Below are positions 1-5,720 of a stretch of 5,720 nt of DNA, piece after piece. This stretch comes from Alphaproteobacteria bacterium (GTDB lineage: Bacteria; Pseudomonadota; Alphaproteobacteria; Acetobacterales; Acetobacteraceae). The notes under the pieces are model-generated. The model was given only the letters and a program-made list of their open reading frames with translations. It was not told the DNA's origin and did not search any database. The position numbers and the translations under genes were made by a program. How positions within the stretch are numbered: position 1 is the first letter of the stretch; every line of letters starts with the position of its first letter. Location: assembly GCA_013298245.1 (NCBI GenBank), contig JAAFHD010000258.1, positions 1 through 5,720 of the forward strand, given 5' to 3'.

Positions 1-442
1 GCGCCAGGCCTTCTGGGAAGCCCCCAGCCGCGCCGAACGCAACCGCGCCGTCACGGCTGTGTCCGATGCCGGTGAGGGCATGGCCGCCATCATCGGCGCG
101 CAAAGCCGCCTGCAATCCGATCGCAGTGTGGTCGCCATCACCGGCGCCACACCCGCTGCCTTGACCGCCGCCGTCGCCGCGCTGCGCGACCCGGCGCTGC
201 TGCCGCGCATCCAAGGTGATGTCGCGCTGATCCAGGGCGAACGCGTGGAAAGCTTCGCGGTACAATCGCCTTATCATGTGGGCGACCTGCCCTGGTGGCT
301 GTGGCCGCAGGCCTGGGTCAGCGGGCAGCCCCTGCGCGCCTTGGGCGTCCTGCTACTGGCGGGCATCGCGCTCGGCTTCCCGGCCTTCTGGATGCTGCGC
401 CGGCGCGCACTTTCACGGTTGCGTGGCAACGGCGGCGCATGA
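1..442 (+). CDS. bcsB: Cellulose synthase periplasmic regulatory subunit BcsB, C-terminal part (5' end outside window)
   Basis: The reading frame is open from base 2 with no stop until TGA at 440-442, giving 146 residues of a protein that starts upstream. BcsB is the membrane-anchored periplasmic partner of the catalytic subunit BcsA. It activates the synthase and guides the new glucan into the periplasm. Seen here: a globular stretch with 'RSVVAITGATPAALTAAV' and 'ALLPRIQGDVALIQGERV', matching the last folded domain of BcsB. This is followed by the aromatic amphipathic segment 'GDLPWWLWPQAWVSGQP' (about bases 281-331), which in the family lies at the membrane interface. Next comes one hydrophobic helix (about bases 341-397) and an Arg-rich cytoplasmic tail ending 'RLRGNGGA'. 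This tail-anchor topology is diagnostic for BcsB. The internal GTG at 59 is not a credible start, because the homologous sequence continues upstream of it. bcsC follows after 15 bases, so the two are almost certainly co-transcribed. Confidence 0.93.
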   Translation, partial: RQAFWEAPSRAERNRAVTAVSDAGEGMAAIIGAQSRLQSDRSVVAITGATPAALTAAVAALRDPALLPRIQGDVALIQGERVESFAVQSPYHVGDLPWWLWPQAWVSGQPLRALGVLLLAGIALGFPAFWMLRRRALSRLRGNGGA

Positions 443-447
443 CATGC

Positions 448-453
448 AGGTGA
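448..453 (+). promoter_or_regulatory. Shine-Dalgarno sequence of bcsC
   Basis: AGGTGA lies in the 15-base gap between the bcsB stop and the bcsC start. It complements the 3' end of 16S rRNA, with 4 bases between its last A and the ATG (7 from the AGG core). It supports ATG 458 as the bcsC start. The gap leaves no room for a separate promoter. Confidence 0.6.
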
Positions 454-457
454 CCGC

Positions 458-3400
458 ATGAAGGCGTTTGTCGGGAAAGCGGCGCTGTTGGCGGGCCTGT
501 TGGCCTGCGCGCCGGCGCTTGCCCAGACGTCACCAGTGGACATCCTGATCCGTCAGGCGGAACGCTGGCTGCAACAGGACCGCGCGGACCTGGCCTTCAG
601 TTCAGTCGAACGCGCGCTGAATGCGGAACCGCGCAACACGGCAGCGTTGGCGCTGGCCGCGCGCATCGAAGCGGCGCGCAACAATCGCGCGGCCGCCGCC
701 GCGCTGGAAACCCGCCTGCGCGAGGCCGGCGGCACCGCCGAACAACAGGCCGAGGCGCAAGGCGCGCTGCGCGGCGCATCAGTGGACCGCGCGGCGGTGG
801 AAGAAGCACGCCGCCTGTCGCGCGATGGCCGCGCCAATGAAGCGGCGCAACGCTGGCGCGCGATCTTCGGCGCCCAAGGCCCGACCGAGGCCTTCGCCCA
901 GGAATATTTCTCGGCGCTGGCCGCCGCCGATGCATCGCGCGATGAAGGCCAACGCGGCCTGCAACGCCTGGCCGACGCGCCCAACGCCACGCCCCGCGCG
1001 CGCCTGGCCGCCGCGCAGAACCAGACCTTCAGTCCGACCACCCGGGCGGAGGGCATCCGCCGCCTGATCCCCCTGGCAGACCACCCCGAAGTCGGCGCCG
1101 ATGCCCGCGCCGCCTGGCGCCAGGCGCTGCTGTGGCAAGCCGGCGACCCGGCCGCGCGGCCACAAATAGAAGCCTATCTGCGCCGCTTCCCGGATGACGC
1201 CGATGCGCGCCGCGCTTTGCAAGCGGTGCCCTTGGCCGTCGCGGCCGACCCAGGCGCCACCGCGCGCCAGGAAGGTTTTGCGCGCCTCGAAGCCGGCGCC
1301 GGCCGCGATGCCGCGCGACAATTCGAAGCCGCCATCGCCGCCAACCCGCAGGACGCCGATGCGCTGGGTGGTCTAGGCGTGGTGCGCCTGCGCGAAGGCC
1401 GTAACGCCGAAGCGCGGCAATTGCTGGAACGCGCGGTGGCCGCAGACCCGCGCCGTGGCGCGCAATGGCAATCCGCGCTGGATGGCGCCGCCTATGGCCT
1501 GGAACTGGCCGAGGGCCGCGCTGCGCTGCGCCGTGGCGCGGTGGACCAGGCCGATGAAATCGCCCGCAGCGCCGCCCGCCGCGACGTGCAGGACCGTGTG
1601 GACGCCGAAGTGCTGCTGGGCGAAGTCGCGCTGCGCCGTGGCGATGCTGCCACCGCCGAACAACGCTTCCGTGCCGCGCTGGCGCGGCGCCCCGGTTTCG
1701 CGCCGGCGCAACAGGGGTTGAACCAGGCCTTGCGCGCGCAGGGCCGCCTGGCGGAACCAGCGCCGCGTGTCGCCACCGCCGGCGATGCGCCCGCTGTCAC
1801 GGGCGGAGAGGCCGGGCGCCTGCGTGCCGAGGCCGCGCGCAGCACCGATGCCGGCGTGGCCGCCGCCCTGCTGCGCCAGGCCATGCAATCCGCGCCCGCT
1901 GATCCGTGGCTGCGTTTGGACCTGGCGCGCGCCCTGCGCCGCCAGGGCCGTGGCGTCGAAGCCCGCGCGCTGATGGAGGAAGCCGCCGCGCGTGGTGATC
2001 GTGATTCGATCTACGCCGCCGCGCTGCTGGCCGATGAAGACAACCGGCCCGCCGATGCGGAAGCGCTGGTCAACCGCATTCAGCCCAGCGCCCGCACGCC
2101 TGATATGGCGCGTTTCGCGCAGCGCCTGCGCAGCCAGGCCGATGTGCAGAATGCCGCGCGCCAGGCCATTGGCCGCAGCCCCGCCCAGGCGCGCCAGGCG
2201 CTGACCACCCTGGCCGCACGCCCCGACCCCACGGGTGCCACCGCCGCCGCCGCCATTCGCGCGCTGGGCAATGCCGGCGACCGCTTCGGCGCCGCCGAGG
2301 CCGCACGCGTGGCCGAAGCCGCCAATCGTGGCGCCGGCAATGCCTTCCGCCTGACCATCGCCGGCGCCCTGCTGGCCGCTGGCGTGGAGAACGACGCCGC
2401 CGCGCTGCTGGACGCGGTCGAGAACGGCAACCCCACCGCTGAACAGCGGCGCGACATCGCCATTATTCGCGGCGGCGTGGCTATCCGCGCCTCCGACCGC
2501 GCGAATGAGGGCGGCACGCAGGCGCAGGGGTTTGAAGCCCTGCGCCCTGTGCTGGAACGCGACCCGGAAAACCCCGACGCGCAGCTGGCCCTGGCCCGTC
2601 TGTACCAAGGCGCGCGCCGCCCCGCCGATGCGCTGCGCACCGCGGAGGCCGTGCTGGCCCGCAACCCACGCAGCATCGAAGCCCGCCAGGGCGCGGTGGA
2701 CGCCGCGATCGCGCTGCGCGACCGCACGCGTGCCGAACGGCTGTTGGCCGAAGCGCAGGAATTCCACCCGCGTGATTCGCGCGTGTCCTTGATGGAAGCA
2801 CGCATCGCCCGCGCGTTCTCCCAGGAAAGCCGCGCGCTGCGCGCATTGGAACTGGCGGACCAGCAGCGCCGCGCCGAATTGGGTCGCCCCACCGGCACGC
2901 GCGGCGTGATGGGCGATGCCGTGGGCGGGCTGCAAAATCCCTTCGCGCGCAGCCCCTTGCCGCAGGTCAGTGCGGGCGCCACGCCGGCCGACCCTATCGC
3001 GCGCGCCATCGCGCAGGAATCGGAAGCGCTGGCCGTCGCGTCTGGCGTGCTAGTCACGGGGTCTGCCGGGTTGCGGCAGCGGTCGGGCACGGCCGGTCTG
3101 GACCGGCTGGTGGAAATCAGCGCGCCGCAATCGGTGGAATTCTCGCCGCCTGGCCTGGGCGGCCGCATGACGGCGCAGGTCACGGCCATCGCGCTGAATG
3201 GCGGCACGCTGTCGAACAATCCGCAAATCCAGCAGCGCTTCGGTGGCAATGCGGCCTTCGGGTCGTCGCAGACGCCGCGGTCCAGTGTGTCCGGCATCAC
3301 GGCGGGCATCGCCTATCAGTTGGGCGATAACTTCCGGATGGATGTGGGGTCTTCGCCCTTCGGCTTTGGCACCACCACGCAGGTGCTGGGCGGGGTGGAA

Positions 3401-4126
3401 TTCGCGCCTGTCATCGCCGGCGGGGTGCGCCTGCGCGTCACCGGCGAACGCCGCAGCGTGACGGACAGCATGCTGTCCTGGGCCGGCGCGCGGGACAGCG
3501 TGACGGGGCGCGACTGGGGCCAGGTGGTGCGCATGGGCGGCCGCGCGCAGGTGGAGGTGCCGATCGGCGCGGGCTTCATTTATGCCGGCGGCGGTTATGC
3601 GGTGTTCCAGGGCAACAACGTGGTGCGAAACACGCGGTATGAAGCCGGCGCGGGCATCAGCTACCCGGTGATCGAACGGCCCGACGGCACGCTGACCGTG
3701 GGCGCGGACCTGGTGTATTTCGGCTTCGAGCGGAACCTGCGGTTCTTCTCGCTGGGCCATGGCGGGTATTATTCGCCGCAGAGCTTCTTCGCGCTGAACC
3801 TGCCGGTGGATTATCGCGGGCGGTCGGGGGATTTGTCGTACCGGGTGGGTGGCACGATTGGCTATGCGATCTGGCGCGAGAGCTCGGCGCCGGTCTTTCC
3901 GATGGACCCGGTGCTGCAAGGTGCGGCCGATTTCCGCGCCACCACCAACCCGGATGCGATCGCGCGCTACCCCGGGCAGTCGCGCCAGAACATGATCGCG
4001 AACCTGCGCGCCGATCTGGAATACGCGATTTCGCCGCGCTTCAACCTGGCGGGCAGTTTCCGCTACGACCGCTCCGCCAACTGGAATGAAACGCGGGTGC
4101 TGGTCAGGATGAACGGCCGGTTCTGA
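458..4126 (+). CDS. bcsC: Cellulose synthase outer-membrane export subunit BcsC (TPR domain plus beta-barrel)
   Basis: The 1222-residue protein exports cellulose: a periplasmic TPR scaffold leads to an outer-membrane pore. Residues 1-22 form a signal peptide with Lys2/Lys7, a Leu/Ala core and an ALA|Q cleavage site. Residues from about 28 to 810 are Ala/Arg-rich helical repeats. The clearest TPR units lie near 28-62, 271-338 (ending 'LLERAVAADP'), 381-415, 481-514 and 705-772. A Gly/Pro-containing linker (about 815-867) leads to the BCSC_C-type barrel (about 868-1222). Family landmarks there are 'GSAGLRQRSGTAGLDRL' at 868, 'RRSVTDSMLSWAG' at 998-1010 and 'FFSLGHGGYYSPQSFF' at 1096-1111. The protein ends in 'LVRMNGRF', and the terminal Phe is the usual mark of a BAM-assembled barrel strand. 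Length fits the family (roughly 1150-1330 residues), with no frameshift. The start is supported by the signal peptide and the AGGTGA upstream. No bcsZ lies between bcsB and bcsC, and no bcsD follows. The barrel part uses more G-ending codons than the TPR part. Confidence 0.96.
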   Translation: MKAFVGKAALLAGLLACAPALAQTSPVDILIRQAERWLQQDRADLAFSSVERALNAEPRNTAALALAARIEAARNNRAAAAALETRLREAGGTAEQQAEAQGALRGASVDRAAVEEARRLSRDGRANEAAQRWRAIFGAQGPTEAFAQEYFSALAAADASRDEGQRGLQRLADAPNATPRARLAAAQNQTFSPTTRAEGIRRLIPLADHPEVGADARAAWRQALLWQAGDPAARPQIEAYLRRFPDDADARRALQAVPLAVAADPGATARQEGFARLEAGAGRDAARQFEAAIAANPQDADALGGLGVVRLREGRNAEARQLLERAVAADPRRGAQWQSALDGAAYGLELAEGRAALRRGAVDQADEIARSAARRDVQDRVDAEVLLGEVALRRGDAATAEQRFRAALARRPGFAPAQQGLNQALRAQGRLAEPAPRVATAGDAPAVTGGEAGRLRAEAARSTDAGVAAALLRQAMQSAPADPWLRLDLARALRRQGRGVEARALMEEAAARGDRDSIYAAALLADEDNRPADAEALVNRIQPSARTPDMARFAQRLRSQADVQNAARQAIGRSPAQARQALTTLAARPDPTGATAAAAIRALGNAGDRFGAAEAARVAEAANRGAGNAFRLTIAGALLAAGVENDAAALLDAVENGNPTAEQRRDIAIIRGGVAIRASDRANEGGTQAQGFEALRPVLERDPENPDAQLALARLYQGARRPADALRTAEAVLARNPRSIEARQGAVDAAIALRDRTRAERLLAEAQEFHPRDSRVSLMEARIARAFSQESRALRALELADQQRRAELGRPTGTRGVMGDAVGGLQNPFARSPLPQVSAGATPADPIARAIAQESEALAVASGVLVTGSAGLRQRSGTAGLDRLVEISAPQSVEFSPPGLGGRMTAQVTAIALNGGTLSNNPQIQQRFGGNAAFGSSQTPRSSVSGITAGIAYQLGDNFRMDVGSSPFGFGTTTQVLGGVEFAPVIAGGVRLRVTGERRSVTDSMLSWAGARDSVTGRDWGQVVRMGGRAQVEVPIGAGFIYAGGGYAVFQGNNVVRNTRYEAGAGISYPVIERPDGTLTVGADLVYFGFERNLRFFSLGHGGYYSPQSFFALNLPVDYRGRSGDLSYRVGGTIGYAIWRESSAPVFPMDPVLQGAADFRATTNPDAIARYPGQSRQNMIANLRADLEYAISPRFNLAGSFRYDRSANWNETRVLVRMNGRF

Positions 4127-4128
4127 GC

Positions 4129-4425
4129 ATGGTGGAGCGTCCGGCCGAGTGGGAAAGGCTGGATGTGTGGTTGTGGTATGCGCGCGTGGCGAAAACGCGG
4201 GCGCTGTGCGCGAAGGCCGTGGCGCAGGGCGGGTTTCGCGTGAACCGACAGCCGGTGGACAAGGCGCACCATAAGCTGCGTGTGGGTGATGTGGTCACCT
4301 ATGCCTGGGGCGATGGGGTGCGCGTATGGCAGGTGGTGGCGCTGGGCGCGCGGCGCGGGCCTCCGGAGGAAGCCCGCGCGCTGTATGCGCCGCTTACGCC
4401 TGGCGCTCCACCATCAGCGTCTTGA
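4129..4425 (+). CDS. S4-domain RNA-binding protein, Hsp15-like, short C-terminus
   Basis: The 98-residue protein has an S4 RNA-binding fold at residues about 10-57 ('[17 protein letters not shown]', then '[21 protein letters not shown]'). It then has the Hsp15-type stretch '[15 protein letters not shown]' (72-86), which corresponds to the segment after the S4 domain in E. coli Hsp15 (HslR). Hsp15 binds stalled free 50S subunits that carry nascent chains, and a similar ribosome-rescue role is plausible here but inferred. The E. coli protein (about 133 residues) and many alphaproteobacterial relatives continue into a basic tail. Here the protein stops with the uncharged '[10 protein letters not shown]'. 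Those last ten residues are encoded antisense to the end of sdhB. The ATG lies 2 bases after the bcsC stop with no good ribosome-binding site close by (the nearest AGGA, at 4106-4109, is too far), so translation is probably coupled to bcsC. No link to cellulose synthesis is known. Confidence 0.85.
   Translation: MVERPAEWERLDVWLWYARVAKTRALCAKAVAQGGFRVNRQPVDKAHHKLRVGDVVTYAWGDGVRVWQVVALGARRGPPEEARALYAPLTPGAPPSAS
4353..4379. terminator. GC-rich stem-loop at the convergent gene ends (possible terminator, weak)
   Basis: GCGCGGGC at 4353-4360 is perfectly repeated in inverse at 4372-4379, giving an 8-base-pair stem around an 11-base loop that holds the palindrome CTCCGGAG. On the - strand the stem begins about 14 bases after the sdhB stop, a suitable place for ending the sdh transcript. 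On the + strand it lies inside the S4 gene. No U-tract follows on either strand, so it is not a canonical intrinsic terminator. In DNA this GC-rich such stems also arise by chance. Confidence 0.25.
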
Positions 4426-5176
4426 TCTTGCCGATGGCCTCGGCCGGGTTCAGCCCCTTCGGGCAGGCCCGCGTGCAGTTCATGATGGTGTGGCAGCGAT
4501 ACAGCCGGAACGGGTCTTCCAGATTGTCCAGGCGTTCGCCGGTGGCCTCATCCCGGCTATCGGCGATCCAGCGATAGGCGGCCAGCAGCACGGCCGGGCC
4601 CAGATACCGGTCGCCATTCCACCAATAGGACGGGCAGCTGGTGGAGCAGCAGAAGCACATGATGCACTCCCACATGCCATCCAGCTTGGCGCGTTCTTCC
4701 TTGGATTGGCGGCGTTCCTCATCGGGCGGCGGCGGCGTCTCGGTCTTCAGCCAGGGCTCGATGGAACGGTACTGCGCGTAGACTTGGCTGAGGTCCGGCA
4801 CCAGGTCCTTCACCACCGGCATATGCGGCAGGGGCGAGATCTTCACATCGCCCTTCACATCCTCGATCGGCTTCAGGCAGGCGAGCGTGTTCAGCCCGTC
4901 GATATTCATCGCGCAGGAACCACAAATGCCCTCGCGGCAGGACCGCCGGAAGGTGAGCGTGGTGTCCACCTCGTTCTTGATCTTGATCAGCGCGTCCAGG
5001 ACCATCGGGCCGCATTTGTCGAGGTCGAGCTCGTAGGTGTCGGTGCGCGGGTTGTCGCCCGTGTCCGGGTCCCAGCGGTAGATCTTGAAGGCGCGGACGT
5101 TGGTGGCACCCGCCTCGGCCTTGAAGGTCTGACCTTGGCCGATGGTGGAGTTCTTCGGAAGCGTAAACGTTGCCAT
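4394..5176 (-). CDS. sdhB: Succinate dehydrogenase iron-sulfur subunit SdhB
   Basis: The complete 260-residue protein is the electron-transfer subunit of complex II. It passes electrons from the SdhA flavin through three iron-sulfur centres to ubiquinone at the inner membrane. All ligands are visible. The N-terminal ferredoxin domain has 'CREGICGSC' and a later Cys (C80, C85, C88, C100) for [2Fe-2S]; C88 replaces the Asp found in E. coli, as in mitochondrial and many alphaproteobacterial forms. The C-terminal domain has '[12 protein letters not shown]' and '[17 protein letters not shown]'. By alignment with E. coli, C171, C174, C177 and C238 hold [4Fe-4S], and C181, C228 and C234 hold [3Fe-4S]. 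W186 in 'SYWWNGDR' matches the quinone-site Trp, and H229 matches the conserved His beside the 3Fe centre. Length is normal. The ATG comes 3 bases after the sdhA stop, with only a weak GGGTG (5186-5190) upstream, so coupled translation is likely. The 3' end overlaps the convergent S4 gene by 32 bases. Confidence 0.98.
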   Translation of the reverse strand: MATFTLPKNSTIGQGQTFKAEAGATNVRAFKIYRWDPDTGDNPRTDTYELDLDKCGPMVLDALIKIKNEVDTTLTFRRSCREGICGSCAMNIDGLNTLACLKPIEDVKGDVKISPLPHMPVVKDLVPDLSQVYAQYRSIEPWLKTETPPPPDEERRQSKEERAKLDGMWECIMCFCCSTSCPSYWWNGDRYLGPAVLLAAYRWIADSRDEATGERLDNLEDPFRLYRCHTIMNCTRACPKGLNPAEAIGKIKTLMVERQA

Positions 5177-5179
5177 GGT

Positions 5180-5720
5180 TCAGTACACCCGAGCCTTCGG
5201 CGGAAACACCTGAACCTCATTGGTCAGCGTCCGCATCTTCACATCGCGGTAGTCCAGCTTCACCTCGCCCTTGTCGTTCATCCAGGCGAGTGTGTGCTTC
5301 ATCCAGTTCGCGTCATCGCGGTCCGGGCAATCCTCATGCGCATGCGCACCGCGCGATTCCTTGCGCGCATCGGCGCCCACAATCGTGGTCATCGCGTTAC
5401 CGACCAGGTTGTCCAGTTCCAGCGCTTCAACGAGGTCGCTGTTCCAGATCAGGCTGCGGTCGGCGATCTTGATGTCGCCATAGCCCGCATGCACGGCCTT
5501 CAGCTTGGAAACACCCTCTTCCAACAGCTTGGTCGTGCGGAACACGGCTGCGTGGTCCTGCATGGCGCGCTGCATGGTCTCACGCAGTTCGGCGACACTG
5601 GTCGAACCCTTCGCGTTGCGCACCCGGTCAAACCGGTCCAGCGCATTCTCGCCGGCCTTGGGCGGCAGCGGCGGCTGTGCCGCACCAGGCCGCACCACTT
5701 CCTTCGCGCGATGTGCGGCC
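5180..5720 (-). CDS. sdhA: Succinate dehydrogenase flavoprotein subunit SdhA, C-terminal part (5' end outside window)
   Basis: The frame is open from the right edge of the window to TGA at 5182-5180, giving 179 residues, roughly the last third of a protein usually near 600 residues. SdhA carries covalent FAD and oxidises succinate to fumarate in the TCA cycle. The FAD-binding and active-site regions lie outside the window. Seen here: the C-terminal helical domain ('VAELRETMQRAMQDHAAVFR', 'IWNSDLVEALELDNLVGNA'), the signature 'ESRGAHAHEDCPDRDD' and 'NWMKHTLAW'. The end 'EVQVFPPKARVY' matches the usual 'FPPK.R.Y' terminus. The family commonly has HARED followed by an aromatic residue where this protein has HAHEDC. 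The GTG at 5698-5696 is only an internal codon: upstream residues (AAHRAKE) continue the homology. sdhB follows after 3 bases, the usual sdhA-sdhB order. Confidence 0.97.
   Translation of the reverse strand, partial: AAHRAKEVVRPGAAQPPLPPKAGENALDRFDRVRNAKGSTSVAELRETMQRAMQDHAAVFRTTKLLEEGVSKLKAVHAGYGDIKIADRSLIWNSDLVEALELDNLVGNAMTTIVGADARKESRGAHAHEDCPDRDDANWMKHTLAWMNDKGEVKLDYRDVKMRTLTNEVQVFPPKARVY

Noticed and set aside
59..442. Treating the first + strand frame as a separate 127-residue gene starting at GTG 59
   Set aside because: The frame is open to the window edge, and the residues before it continue the protein, so it is the tail of bcsB.
640..2850. Many short near-repeats of GCC/CGC in bcsC, as a possible DNA repeat array
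   Set aside because: They reflect Ala- and Arg-rich TPR helices with GC-biased codons. No regular period in the DNA is seen beyond the degenerate protein repeat.
1373..2935. Long - strand open frame of 520 codons opposite bcsC
   Set aside because: It mirrors the Ala/Arg-rich TPR coding sequence. The translation is low-complexity Gly/Ala/Arg/Gln with no recognisable domain, as expected for antisense frames in very GC-rich genes.
2080..3309. Second - strand open frame of 409 codons opposite bcsC
   Set aside because: The translation is Ser/Arg/Ala-rich without domains and overlaps the strongly supported bcsC. It is a GC-driven shadow frame.
3050..3919. - strand open frame of 289 codons opposite the BcsC barrel
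   Set aside because: His/Arg/Ala-rich translation with no family resemblance, while the + strand carries clear BcsC barrel motifs.
4129..4414. 11-base inverted repeat ATGGTGGAGCG at both ends of the S4 gene (4129-4139 and 4404-4414), which makes the S4 start (MVER) and the sdhB end (MVER) look alike
   Set aside because: Some 11-base matches are expected by chance in a GC-rich window of this size. Identity stops at 11 bases, and there is no target duplication or other sign of a mobile cassette.

Overview
The window is GC-rich, densely coding proteobacterial chromosome. The proteins suggest an alphaproteobacterium, most likely an Acetobacteraceae/Roseomonas-like member of the Rhodospirillales. 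That placement rests on the SdhB and SdhA sequence character, on bcsB lying directly next to bcsC, and on the alphaproteobacterial style of the S4 protein. It is inference from memory of these families; no search was run.

Left and centre (1-4425, + strand): the 3' end of bcsB (inner-membrane-anchored periplasmic subunit of bacterial cellulose synthase) is followed after 15 bases by a complete bcsC of 1222 codons (periplasmic TPR superhelix plus outer-membrane beta-barrel export pore). Only 2 bases after bcsC comes a small gene for an Hsp15-like S4 RNA-binding protein. The three genes are packed like one transcription unit. BcsB receives the glucan emerging from BcsA (upstream, outside the window), and BcsC carries it across the periplasm and outer membrane. 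The S4 protein has no known role in cellulose synthesis and is probably a positional passenger.

Right (4394-5720, - strand): the 3' part of sdhA and all of sdhB, encoding the flavoprotein and iron-sulfur subunits of succinate dehydrogenase (respiratory complex II), in the order sdhA-sdhB with 3 bases between them. The bcs-side and sdh-side units converge, and the last 32 bases of the S4 gene overlap the 3' end of sdhB in antisense.

There is no non-coding stretch above about 20 bases, and I saw no RNA gene, CRISPR array, insertion sequence or clear promoter. I found no convincing undescribed system. The points worth a second look are the tail-less S4 protein whose end is encoded antisense to sdhB, its tight coupling to bcsC, the lack of bcsZ and bcsD next to bcsC, and a base-composition change within bcsC.
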